A stretch of 64,000 nt of DNA from Elymus sibiricus (lineage: Eukaryota > Streptophyta > Magnoliopsida > Poales > Poaceae), in NCBI GenBank assembly GCA_039707655.1, contig CM077674.1, positions 234,957,904 to 235,021,903 on the forward strand, in the 5' to 3' direction. The notes below the pieces were generated by a model. It worked only from the letters and a program-made list of their open reading frames with translations, was not told the DNA's origin and did no database searches. The translations under genes were made by a program, and so were the position numbers. Shown here one piece after another: positions 1 through 10,008 of this stretch (position 1 is its first letter; the number at the start of each line of letters is the position of its first letter).

Positions 1-1404
1 GTGCGTCGACTGCAAATTAAAATTTCCTACCCATAGAACATCCAAGAACATGCTAAGGGAGGTGGATCACAGATGATTACCACTAGACGCGCAGTGCCGT
101 GCAGCGGAAATAGAGTTGAGGCAGCGCATCTCCGGAGTCGTCTCCTCCTTGTCGATCTCCCACGTAGCCGATCGGATCCCACAAATAGGTTCGCCGGAGC
201 GGCGCAAGTGCACCGCCTCTAACGGTATCAGTGCGTGCAGGAGGAACATCGTGCGGCGGACTGATAGGTCCGATCACACAACCGGCGGCGAGTGGAGGTG
301 GCTAGTTGCAACACATGCAGAGCCCTAATGACGGCGCTGAGGCGATTAACCCTAATGAGTGTGTCGTACCTCCACTTATATAGGCATCCATCGCGGGCTC
401 AACACTTGGGCCTTGTATGGATCCTAAAGCCCAAAGTCTGTTCGGCCTGGATCCGAGTCCGAGTACGATCACATCTGACTCGTGGAGTCGGACCCAGCCT
501 CACAGGTTCCTTCCCATAATCGCGCGACCCCTTAGGTTCAAGCCGACTCGGTCGCAGTTCGGATCACCTCCGACCTGCTCGGTTGGTAGCGGCCTCTAGC
601 AAGGCGTTTCGACCACCAAGTAGACAATGAAGCCGGTTGGCAAACCTGTACAACATGTCACACTTCTGCTCCCTTTGCCACACGATATATGTTGTCGGGC
701 TCAAGGCGAGTCTGTCATCCTTGTGCTAGCCCGACCTCTTTCTCGTTCCAGTGATGCCGACCACAAACCGGATTATCTCATAATCCCTATCGCATGGCCA
801 TGCTTATCTTGGTCGGATCACACGAGGGGCCCAGGGTATATCTCTCCTGATCGGAGGGGCAAATCCCATCTTGCTTGACCATGTCTCGCAGCATGGGTCT
901 GGACAAGCCCGAAACCTACCTTTGTAACTACCCAGTCACGGAGTAGCGTTTGGTCGGCCCAAAGCAGGTCTGTCACCATCCCGAGTACATGCGCCAGCTC
1001 AGGTCTTAGGACATAGAACATATGTTGTACTAGAGACTCAAGATGACATATCGCCGCATCTCATAGTTGGGTCTGTCCGACTCGGACCTTATCTGGACTC
1101 GGATCCGACTATGTCGAATCCGACCAGATCTTTCCAAGTCCATATTATCCGGTTAGCATCCAATGCTCCATGGCTAGTGAGACCAAGCCATCCACCATGT
1201 CATATGCTAGTCTAGTTGGCTGCGCGGCCACACAGCCCTTTCGACCAGGGACCTTTTAGGACAGTCATCATACAATGCATAGTCCCACAAACAAGTCACG
1301 TACTTGCTGATACACATCATTGATAATATCCAAGGACTATCTTTATTTATAAACACATAGGAAATATCATCATACATGATTGCCTCTAGGGCATATCTCC
1401 AACA
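1..1404 (-). mobile_element. Copia LTR, partial (BARE/Angela/WIS-like), cut by window edge
   Basis: Read on the minus strand, the sequence ending at 1404 begins TGTTGGAGATATGCCCTAGAGG, nearly the same start as the LTRs of the two full copia elements later in the window. A TATA-like motif (CCTATATAAG on the minus strand) lies near 371-380, where an LTR core promoter would be expected. No polypurine tract abuts position 1404, so this is the outer edge of a 5' or solo LTR and any internal region lies left of position 1. The downstream flank GTAAA (1405-1409) is the candidate target duplication, but its partner is outside the window. No coding region. The family name is an inference from the terminal motif. 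Confidence 0.72.
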
Positions 1405-2230
1405 GTAAATTCCCTGTGCGACCTCCAATTTGAGAATTCTAGCTACGCCAGGTACCCTACCGAGGGATCTGACGGTTTTCCACACCGCCAGTAATTAAGG
1501 GTTTATTTGTGGACACGGCCTCACCAAGGGTTCTCCGTTACCCCCCTATTAATTGCAAAGGCGAGGTAGAGAGGCTTTTATTGTCACCTCGAATTACCTC
1601 AACACCCCTACATTTACAATGACAGTAATATGCTTCGTGGCCATACAAGGCGGAAATGCTGAATGGGGCCCCTTCACAACATTCACGAAGGCTATTAAAC
1701 AAAACATTCAATAGAGAATCTTATATCCTTATAAGAGTTCAACTCTTATACATACCAAGGTTCATTCATATCCCCGAGAACTAGGGGAACTACTCACAGA
1801 TGGAGATAACAAGTATCATATGAATGGTGGTGACAAACATGGATGATAAAATCAAATAATACACGTAGGGATCCACTAGGGTTCGATATTACAACGAGAC
1901 AGAGATGGGATGATGGCGATGAAGATGGTTGATGCCGGCATCTCCTTGCACAAGGTGATGGTGATGGCGGCGTCCTCCTTGCCGATTCCCCCTCCGGAGG
2001 CTAGGGTTCTACGTTCTGGAGTGGTTTCTGGTGGATATTGGCGTCCGATCTTCGATCCGATCACACGGAGGTGAAGTAGTTGACCGGGCGGAGGCTCCGA
2101 CGTGCGGTAGGACTGGTGGTATGAGCGCATGCGCTCGTTCCATGCATTGTCTTGCGCTTTGGGCCCATTCGTGAGGCTCCTTTCTTCTCCCACTTGCTTT
2201 ATTCTTTTATGGTAATATTGTGTCACGTTA
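1405..2230 (-). mobile_element. Degenerate gypsy-type LTR-like sequence
   Basis: No gene is visible. The phrase around 1513-1580 (GACACGGCCTCACCAAGGGT, then AGAGAGGCTTTTATTG) recurs in altered form near 36900-36975, and the minus strand has LTR-leader character near 1870-2050. No clear TG...CA ends or target duplication were found. The short ORFs here look non-coding. Confidence 0.35.
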
Positions 2231-2616
2231 ATTGACGTGAATTTATCACCATAACTTGACGTTCTTTCCTTAAACTCCCAAACACATCCAAAAAGGGTTC
2301 ATGGAAAACAGGCAGAAAGAGGTGCGCGAGCGTGGTAAAATCAGGGAAAAGCTACTACGCAGGCACAAAACAAAGGATAAAAACATCATAAAATTTAGAC
2401 TCATCAAGCGTCTCCTGCTAGCCCTCATTTAAGGGCTTCACCCCAGATGCAAGGCAGACAATGGATGGTCAAGTGGCTGCAAGCGTCGTAAGGGAAACTA
2501 CGGGTGGTGAACCGATGCTGCTTCGACATTTATGTTAAATTATGATGTTAGTTCAATTTATAGGCTCATGTCCTTCTTATGTTTGTATTAGGTCGAGATA
2601 TTGTAGGTAAGTAAAA
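2231..2616. other. Unassigned intergenic sequence
   Basis: No ORF, RNA gene or repeat boundary that I can support. Confidence 0.5.
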
Positions 2617-2880
2617 AGGTGCGGTTCCTCAACCTGTGGTTGAATGGTTAGGAGGGAACTGGTACCCCCAACTCACCATAGATCAAGCCTCAGGTTTGAC
2701 ACTTTGATGGTTCGTAAAGGAGGAATATTTTTTCAAGTGGGAGATGACGTTTTCGTTGACAGCGAGACGACTGTAGTGACTTTGTCAATCTCAAGCTCAC
2801 CGGTTTAGTCTCTCAAAGGTTTTCATAAGGATAAGGGTGCATGCGTGCGTTCATATGGATGAGTGTATGTGTTAGCATTT
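2617..2880 (+). mobile_element. Au-like SINE, degenerate
   Basis: The order of motifs matches the Au SINE family of grasses: a tRNA-like head (CTGTGGTTGAATGGTTAGGAGGG), a body with AGTGGGAGATGACGTTTTCG, GACTTTGTCAATCTCAAG and AGTCTCTCAAAGG, and a tail with GCGTTCATATGGATGAGTGT. The better-preserved minus-strand copy at 31174-31471 has the same blocks in the same order. Target duplications were not recognised and the copy looks old. Confidence 0.6.
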
Positions 2881-2939
2881 GTGATAATAAAAATAATCCA
2901 TGCAACAACCAAACACATGGGTGAAACGAGCTTCGATCA

Positions 2940-3096
2940 TGAACAAATCTTTGGCCGGCCCGGCCCGACCACGAGACGACCCACCCTTAAACGGGCCAGA
3001 CACGACATGACACACCGAGACCCGTATATAAGTGGGTCGTGCCGGGCCGACACGCGTGATTCGCCTCGAGGCCCAGACACGACACATGGGCTAAAC
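2940..3096. other. GC-rich sequence upstream of the TRAPPC2 promoter area, split by the MULE
   Basis: GGCCGG/GGGCC-rich DNA that continues in kind after 4516. The two halves share GGGCTAAAC (3088-3096 and 4508-4516) as the MULE target duplication, so they were once contiguous. Likely part of the distal promoter of the TRAPPC2 gene (inference). Confidence 0.4.
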
Positions 3097-3221
3097 GAGA
3101 GCTCCTGTTCGGCGCCTTAAGCGCCCGAACAGCTCCCTGGCGCCTGAAGGAGACGTTTAGTGGGCCGGCCCAGAACCAGTCGATCGACCATTTGTTTTCT
3201 TTCTGTTAGAAGATGTGCGGG

Positions 3222-3292
3222 GAGCCGGATTCGAACTCAGGACCTCACCCTTCACATAGCAATGCACGAACCACTACGCCATCCAACGACCT
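3222..3292 (-). other. tRNA-like sequence in left MULE TIR
   Basis: On the minus strand there is a box A-like TGGCGTAGTGG (complement of 3271-3281) followed by a box B-like GTTCGAATCC (complement of 3227-3236), at tRNA-like spacing. Cloverleaf pairing was not verified. It is probably a tRNA-derived part of the transposon and not a functional tRNA. Confidence 0.5.
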
Positions 3293-3519
3293 CTGCTCAC
3301 TATCTTCGTTTGCTTTGTTTTATTCTTTCTCCAGCTCGCAAAGCCCTCGGTGTGGGAAGCTTCCCAAACCGTTTTTTTTCTTCTTTTTTCTTTTTTTCTG
3401 TAACGGTTTTGTTCACCTTTTTTCTTTCCTTTTTTTTTTGCTAAATACGTGCACTTTTCTAAAAAAATCAAAGAAAACTTTTTTGAAAAAATAGGAATCA
3501 TAATTGGAAATTTGAAAAA

Positions 3520-4190
3520 AGTTCATTGGTTCTTTTTTAAATACGTGCACTTTTCCCAAACCATGCAAATACGTGCACTTTTTTTATGAACTTTTTTTTG
3601 GCTAAATACGTGCACTTTTCCCAAACCGTGCAAATTTGAAAAAAGTTCATTGGTTCTTTTTTAAATTCATCAAAATTTAAGAAAGTTCATCGAATCTGAA
3701 AAAAAGTTCATCGAATTTGAGAAAAGTTCATCATAATTGGAAAAAGTTCATCGAATCTAAGAAAAGTTCATCGAATTTGAGAAAAGTTCATCATAATTAG
3801 AAAAATTCACCGAATCTGAAAAAAAGTTCATCGATTTTGAAAAAAGTCTAGCGGATTTGAAAAAAAGTTCATCAAATTTGGAAAAAGTTCATTGAATTTG
3901 AAAAAAAGTTCATCGCATTTGAAAAAAGTTCATCGAATTTGAAAAAGTTCATCGAATTTGAAAAAAAGTTCATCGAATTTGAAAAAAAAGTTCATTGAAT
4001 TTGAAAAAAATTCATTGAAGTTGAAAAAAACATCAAATTTGGAAAAAGTTCATCGAATTTGAAAAAATGTTCATTCCAATTTGGAAAAAAGTTCATCAAA
4101 ATTGAAAAAAAATTCAGTGAATTGGAAAAAAGTTCATCAATTTTGAAAAGAACCATCGATTTGAAACAAGTTCACGCATTTAAAGAAAAA
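3520..4190. repeat. AT-rich tandem array, about 20-bp unit (GTTCATCGAATTTGAAAAA)
   Basis: About thirty imperfect repeats of GAAAAAAGTTCATCGAATTT with variable A-run length fill the interior of the MULE. Three longer units containing AAATACGTGCACTTTT(C) start the array near 3444-3625. Confidence 0.85.
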
Positions 4191-4302
4191 TAAAAAAGAA
4201 ACAGGAAAACAAAAAAAGAAAAAGGAAAAAACAAAACGTAAAAAACAGATAAGGCTTTTCCTATACGTAGAAATAAAAGAACGGAAGTACATGTGCACCA
4301 AC

Positions 4303-4374
4303 GAGCAGGTGGCCTAGTGGTTAGTGCAGTATCCACGCAGCGATGATATCGTGAGTTCGAACCTAGTCTCTCGC
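4303..4374 (+). other. tRNA-like sequence in right MULE TIR
   Basis: Box A-like TGGCCTAGTGG at 4310-4320 and box B-like GTTCGAACC at 4355-4363. It is the inverted counterpart of the sequence at 3222-3292. Confidence 0.5.
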
Positions 4375-4829
4375 ATGCACCTGCACCTTTTTATTTTTCC
4401 GAAGGGGAAATGGGCCGGCCCGTTAGTAGCGAAGGAAGGGAGGGGTGTGTGCGCCCGTTTGTGGAAACACCTATATCGGGCGCTAAAGGCGCCGAATAGG
4501 ATCTGGCGGGCTAAACGGTCCGGCCTGGCACAACACGTGTGCCGGCCGCCCCACTTGCTATTTGGCCATTTGGACTGTTTTGGGCCTATTTTTGGTCCTT
4601 TGGGCTGTTCAAAAATAAAATAAAAATCAGAAAAAAGCTCATTCCTCGCGGCCCAGGCACGGCCCTAGACGTGCCATGGGCCTGGCACGGCCCGTTTAGC
4701 CGCATGCCGTCCACGCGTGCTTCTGGCCGGCCCGCGAACCACGGCCCGTTTGGCCAGCTATATTGACGAACCAGGCCCCGCGCAGGCAACCGTGGGCTGG
4801 TGGAGGTGGACCGTGGACGGACGGGGCAA

Positions 4830-4985
4830 CCTCTCGCCCCCAAACCTCGTGCGTCCCTCACTCGTCCGACACCTCCTTCCCCGTCTTCGTCCAAGCTAGG
4901 GTTTCCTCTGCTGACCCCCGTCGTGCTTCCGGCCGCTACTTGCAACTCTCCGCCCTCCATTCTTTCCACTCCTCGAGCCTATGAG
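4830..4985 (+). other. Putative 5'UTR exon of the TRAPPC2 gene
   Basis: A pyrimidine-rich, CpG-rich leader typical of grass 5'UTRs (includes CTAGGGTTTCC at about 4896) ends at a consensus donor, GAG|GTAAGT, with the junction at 4985/4986. The next recognisable acceptor is TGTCAG at 10001-10006, two bases before the TRAPPC2 start codon, which would give a 5-kb 5'UTR intron. The pairing of these sites is inferred and the transcription start was not located. Confidence 0.5.
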
Positions 4986-5278
4986 GTAAGTTCAACGGGA
5001 TTCTTTGACCGATCTGAGCGCGGTGGTCCTATCAATCCGGTCTTTGCTTCCCCGTCAATGTTTGTTGTTCATCTGCGGCGTTGAGGATTCACGTGATTTT
5101 TTCGTTATGCATCCCAAACAATTCCGAGGGCTATTACCTGTAGAGCCCCCCTGACAGAGTTGACGGCAATGTTTACAGATGCTACTGAACTCGATTTATG
5201 AATCAAGCAAAGATCAGAATTCTAACTGCAGCGTGCCTACAGGCTACAGTGTCTTGATTACATCCTAATGGTGCATAA

Positions 5279-6065
5279 GGGCATGTACATTAGTTTAGAT
5301 AACCCCGTCTGCAGCAATCACCTTTAGACAGCAGTGAAGACTCCCTGTACAACAGTCTGTCTATTTCCTATCTGCAACTCCCCAAAATTAGAAACTGAAA
5401 AATAAACTTTGCACAGCTCCGGCCACCACCGCTCCTCCGCACCGAGTCGCCAATGCTGGCGCAGTCGCAGTCCAGCGCGATGCTCATCTGATGACGGAGG
5501 TGTGTGTGTGTCAGCCGGGTAGTCAAAGCTACGTCCGTAGACTCCGCCGCCCAACGGCGCTCCGCCTAGCCAACAAGTTGAACATGGACGACAAGGAGCA
5601 TCGATCATGCTCTCGCTGGCTCACTGCTGTCCATCTAGCATTGCTGGGTCTGCTAGGTACCATTCTAGACGAGGTCCTCCCACTGCTTGGCAAGGCATCG
5701 CACAACGAGGTCGTAGGGCTGATGCTCCGTAGCAGAACATGTGCTCGCCAGTATCCATGGCAGATGCTCCTCGGCTGGTTGGTGGTGCCTCGGCGTATAT
5801 CCAAGCAGCGCAATGTCGTGCAGGTCTCGCCGGAGTAGGCAGCAACGTAAAAAAGGAAAAGAAATCACCATGGTGGAGCACGGGATACGATGGTTCAACG
5901 GAGGAGATAAATGGATGTTGATAAGGAGCGATATTTTTGGATATCGACTGTCTGAAGAATTATAGACACCCTCCTTCTCTCTCTTCATTCTCTCCCCTCT
6001 ACCTAGATAAAAATCCCATGTGGCATGCGTTACGGACGGCTGAGTGGATGCTGTTGTACATGCCC
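5279..6065. mobile_element. TAA-flanked TIR element (Harbinger/Tourist-like), copy A
   Basis: Ends GGGCATGTACA...TGTACATGCCC form an 11-bp inverted repeat, flanked by TAA at 5276-5278 and 6066-6068, the target duplication of PIF/Harbinger elements. 787 bp, no transposase. It lies in the presumed first intron of TRAPPC2. The right part of the same element (about 5897-6065) recurs at 7402-7529 plus 8275-8305 because the left breakpoint of the tandem duplication lies inside it. Confidence 0.7.
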
Positions 6066-7404
6066 TAAGAAATGACATAAGTAGTCAACTTAGATTCAAA
6101 GTACAATTTTTTTAATCACAAGGACTTGGCTGTTTTCCAAACCACCAACCACACAACACAAGGGGCAAATTCACCACCCTGTAGAAATAGTGATCGCAAT
6201 ATCTGCGGACAAATCCAACCAAACACGCTCTCGCATGCAATATCCCCACCAATCCTGTAATGCAGCCAACCCAGAAACATTTTCACCCAGCCATGGCCAA
6301 CTGAAACGAGCGAGGGATGACCAAACAGCCCTTACTAGCATGCACTCAGCTAGGCTCAAATTAGCAAGGATGGGGGATACTTTAGCCATGTAGACTTGAT
6401 GTTCCCCAAAATCGCCTGTCTGGTTTGTTAGCTGACAATCTTGATCTCTAGCATTCCGAATCCCAGCAGACAGTATAAATTCGAAAGTCATTTGCAGTGA
6501 ATTTTAGCCATCCATCTACTCGTAGATTTCTTCAACTGGTGAATGCATCTTCAAACTTAGGCTAGCCAGAGAATGGGGGTATGCCCTATGGGGCTAGCTC
6601 TCTTTCTGCAGGCAACCAAAAAGACGTGTAGTCGCCCAGAAGTACGCACTGGTGTCATTACTGGTTGTATGATTGGGGAATTTTCCACCTCACAGATTAG
6701 TTAAAGAATAACCCCTTGTCATTCTTACTAAGTCGGCATTTAAAAGTGTACTGCATAGTTTTACCAAAAAATATTCTTTTGTTTTAAGCAGATGACTGCT
6801 GTGTTGGATGCTAGACAGCTAAGGGTATTTATTTTTACCAAAAAAAATTCTTTTAAAAAAGCTAATGGTATTTATGGTCAAAATTCCAATTTTCTATCTT
6901 TTCATACAAAAAGGTCTCCTTGCCTGATTTTTGCTTTAGCTTTAGCTCTATTGATGCTTGTAGCTGTGCACTTGCAAACTAGATAAGCCAAATGTTTCAT
7001 GGATATAATTAATTGAATTGTCTAAACCCTGTACTGTTCATAGTTACTTGACATGTATCTTGTATCATGTATCTGATATTAGCTAAGTGTATGCTCTGAT
7101 ATTTATCTTGCTGCTACCTACTATATGAGTTTATGACACACTTGAACTGTTTGGCTGTTCTTGGTTCTTAAGGTCTTAATGTCTAATAGTATCATGGTGA
7201 GGTAGGTTGCTTAACTCATGTCTCATGCTTATGTGATTTTTAAATATTTGAAAAATAAATTTGCTTTAGCTGTGTAGTCATGACATTTGTGTTTCAGTGT
7301 TCGCGACAATTTTAAAGTACTTTCAGATCAACAAATTGCAATTTTCCTGTTAGATATGGCGAGCACAGCATGCTTTGTGATTGTTAATAAGAATGATATC
7401 CCAA
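5897..7404 (+). repeat. Tandem segmental duplication, copy A (intron 1 to exon 1 of TRAPPC2)
   Basis: About 1.5 kb that recurs, interrupted, at 7402-10057. It starts inside the TIR element and ends 49 nt into the first coding exon. The two units meet at a short CAA overlap (about 7402-7404). Copy A has neither the hAT nor the LINE insertion seen in copy B, and carries about 270 bp (about 6684-6951) that are missing from copy B. Confidence 0.85.
7356..7404 (+). pseudogene. Truncated duplicate of TRAPPC2 first coding exon
   Basis: ATG at 7356 opens [16 protein letters not shown], the same start as the full exon at 10009 with one residue changed (N for S). An acceptor-like TTAG precedes it. The reading then runs out of homology at the duplication junction (7404/7405) and no donor site follows. 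If spliced to the upstream 5'UTR exon, it would give a transcript with a broken TRAPPC2 frame. Confidence 0.8.
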
Positions 7405-7529
7405 CGGCAAATGGCTGTTGATAAGGAGCGATATTTTTGGATATCGACCGTCTGATGAATAATAGACACCCTCCTTCACTCTCTTCATTCTCTCCCCTCC
7501 ACCTAGATAAAAATCCCATGTGGCATGCG

Positions 7530-8266
7530 CATTGTTCAAAATATCGGCCGATATTTAAGTTAATTGGCCAGTTAATCCTGATTCCGTAGTTCACGGACGA
7601 TAACAGCATATCCTTCGCGTTAACTGGTCTAGCGGATTAACTGGCTGTCAGGCCGATTAATCGGCTATAAGGCCGATTTATCCCACTGGGCCGATTAACT
7701 GGAGAGAGAAATTTGGGCCCAAAAATTTGGCCCATTCCGTCCTTTACCCCAAAACTGGGTGTTTAGGTCACAGCCCGTTCCCTCCCCGCCGCCCCACTCT
7801 CCGAGCAGGAGCCGCTGCCGCCCCTCTCCGAGCAGCAGCCGCACCGAGCCTGCTCAAGCTCGCCGGCCCCTCCCTCTCCTGCTCTGTGCTATATGCTTCT
7901 GCTACTGCTGCTGCTTATTGTCTAATGTGGTGTATTTGACTATTTGTTGATATGTAGCAATCTGTGGCTGCTTCTAGCGCTGCAAATGCTCCATCTTTGA
8001 AGCGAAATTCGGATGATATGGGGTGGGAGTTTGGAGTCTTGTATGAACCTGATGACTTATAAAGGGTGGAATTCACTGTGTACAATAGCATATTTAGGTA
8101 TTTAGTACACTGCATGTTCCTATGTAGCTAAGATATATAGATATGGCCCTAATTAACCTACCGACAAATGGGTTGCCGATAAATTCAGTTAATAGGCTGA
8201 TTCCCCGATTAATCGCTACTCCTGACCCGACCGAGCAGCTACAAGTTACCGATATCCTGAACATTG
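7530..8266 (+). mobile_element. hAT-type non-autonomous element, deletion derivative
   Basis: Perfect 8-bp target duplication GGCATGCG (7522-7529, 8267-8274), which is single-copy at the equivalent empty site in copy A. Terminal inverted repeat CA(T/A)TGTTCA..ATATCGG. The interior (about 7958-8060) after an acceptor-like GTAG reads as a serine/alanine-rich stretch ending NSDDMGWEFGVLYEPDD, which resembles the start of the BED-finger region of plant hAT transposases, and then stops. The rest of the transposase is deleted. The BED match is from memory of the family. Confidence 0.82.
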
Positions 8267-9076
8267 GGCATGCGTTACAGACGGCTGAGTGGATGCTGTT
8301 GTACATGCCCTAAGAAACGACATAAGTAGTCAACTTAGATTCAAAGTACAATTTTTTTAATCACAAGGACTTGGTTGTTTTCCAGACCACCCACCCCACA
8401 ACGCAAGGGGGCAAATTAACCACCCTGTAGAAATAATGATCACAATATCTATGGACAAATCCAACCAAACACGCTCTCGCATGCAACATCCCCACCAATC
8501 CTGTAATGCAGCCAACCCAGGAACATTTTCACTCAGCCATGGCCAACTGAAACGGATGAGGGATGACCAAACAGCCCTTGCTAGCATGCACTCAGCTGGG
8601 CTCAAATTAGCCAGGATGTGGAATAGTTTAGCCATGTAGACTTGATGTTCCCCAAAATCGCCGGTCTGGTTTGTGAGCTGACAATCTTGATCCCTAGCAT
8701 TCCCAATCCCAGCAAGTCGGAAGTCATTGGCAGTGAATTTTAGCCATCCATCTACTCGTAGATTTCTTCAACTGGTGAATGCATCTTCAAACTTACACTA
8801 GCCAGAGAATGGGGGTATGTCCTATGGGGCTCTCTTCGTGCAGGCAACCAAAAATGTGTCACCCAGAAGTGCGCATTGGTGTCGTCACTGGTTGTATGAT
8901 TGGGGAATTTATGCTTGTAGCTTTGTACTTGCAAATTAGATAAGCCAAATGTTTCGTGGATAGATTGAATTGAATTGTCTAAACCATGTAATGTTCTTAG
9001 TTACTTGACATGTATATTGTATCATGTATCTGATATTAGCTAAGTATGCTCTGATATTTATCTTGCTGCTACTTAC

Positions 9077-9765
9077 GACGAAAAAGGGTTTCCCCCCGCT
9101 TTATTATATTATAAAGCAACGACCACAGGAACAACCACAAGGTTCCGGTAGCAGAATCCAACCAACACACACACACACACACACACAAGGTTCCAACAAA
9201 GTGCAACAGGCAACGGAAGTCTTTCTGGGGGAACAGCACAACAATCCCCAAAATAGAGCAACAAGCTAGCTAATCTGGGTCCGGAGGGGGCGGAGGTGCC
9301 GGCAGAGCGAGCGATGTGGCGGCGGCTCGGAGTTCGGCGATGGTCCTGTTGATGAAGACGCGGTCATGCCGCTTGCTAAGCGGCCTCCAGAGCTGTAGAA
9401 AGCCACATATTTTGTATATGGCGTCAGTCACACGAAGAGGGATGATGTGCTCAATCACCAATTTATTACGGACAGTCCATAAAGTCCACACCAGGGCACC
9501 CACAGTAACCCAAAGGGATGGACGCACTGTTGTGGAGAAACCGAGAACCTCCGAGAACATGTCAGGGAGGTTATCGTGGCACCAACTGCCACTCATGACC
9601 TCACGGAGGCGCTCCACAAAAATCTCGCAGAGGGACACGAAAAGAAAATGTGGTTCGTGTCTTCGGGTACCGAACACAAGGGGCAAAGACCGTCGGAAGG
9701 GCCGTTACGTTTGCGCACCTCCGTACCGGACGGAAGATGGCCCCGTACCAATTGCCATAAGAAAA
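9077..9765 (-). mobile_element. 5'-truncated LINE (L1-type) 3' end
   Basis: Inserted in copy B with a 16-bp target duplication TCTTGCTGCTACTTAC (9061-9076, 9766-9781); copy A has a single TCTTGCTGCTACCTAC. The minus strand encodes the zf-RVT-like end of a LINE ORF2: FLWQLVRGHLPSGTEV, then CPLC and an H-x-FFSC pattern (frame of 9593-9799), continuing in another frame over 9270-9686 (WTLWTVRNKLVIE). At least one frameshift separates them, so it is a pseudogene. The 3'UTR holds a (GT/AC)n run at about 9165-9187. Confidence 0.85.
9165..9187. repeat. (AC)n microsatellite in LINE 3'UTR
   Basis: About eleven AC dinucleotides in a row. Confidence 0.9.
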
Positions 9766-10008
9766 TCTTGCTGCTACTTACTATCATGACACACTTCAAC
9801 TGTTTGTCTGTTCTTGGTTGTTAATGTCTTGATGTATAATAGTGTCATGGTGAGGTAGGTTGCTTTACTCATGCCTCATGCTTATGTGATTTTTAAATAT
9901 TTGAAAAATCAATTTGCTTTTGCTGTGTAGTCATGACATTTGTGTTTCAGTGTTTGCGACAATTTTAAACTACTTTCAGATCAACAAATTGCAATTTTCC
10001 TGTCAGAT

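Larger units (their letters stand above)
3097..4507. mobile_element. Mutator-like (MULE) non-autonomous element with tRNA-like TIRs
   Basis: The 1411-bp element is flanked by the 9-bp direct repeat GGGCTAAAC (3088-3096, 4508-4516), the length expected for Mutator. The ends are inverted and homologous over roughly 200 bp: both carry (C/A)TNTTCGGCGCC near the tip, then (T/A)AGCGCCCGA, GGGCCGGCCC and a tRNA-like block. The centre holds a pyrimidine run and a GTTCATCGAATTTGAAAAA-type array. No transposase is encoded. The element lies upstream of the TRAPPC2 5'UTR exon and could affect its promoter (inference). Confidence 0.75.

Noticed and set aside
3520..4190. CRISPR-like array
   Set aside because: Repeats are contiguous, variable in length and lack unique spacers; the genome is eukaryotic.
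4303..4374. Functional nuclear tRNA gene
   Set aside because: Boxes A and B are present, but the arms do not obviously pair and the sequence is part of a transposon TIR with an inverted partner.
9316..9789. 157-codon plus-strand frame
   Set aside because: Antisense of the LINE ORF2 3' end.
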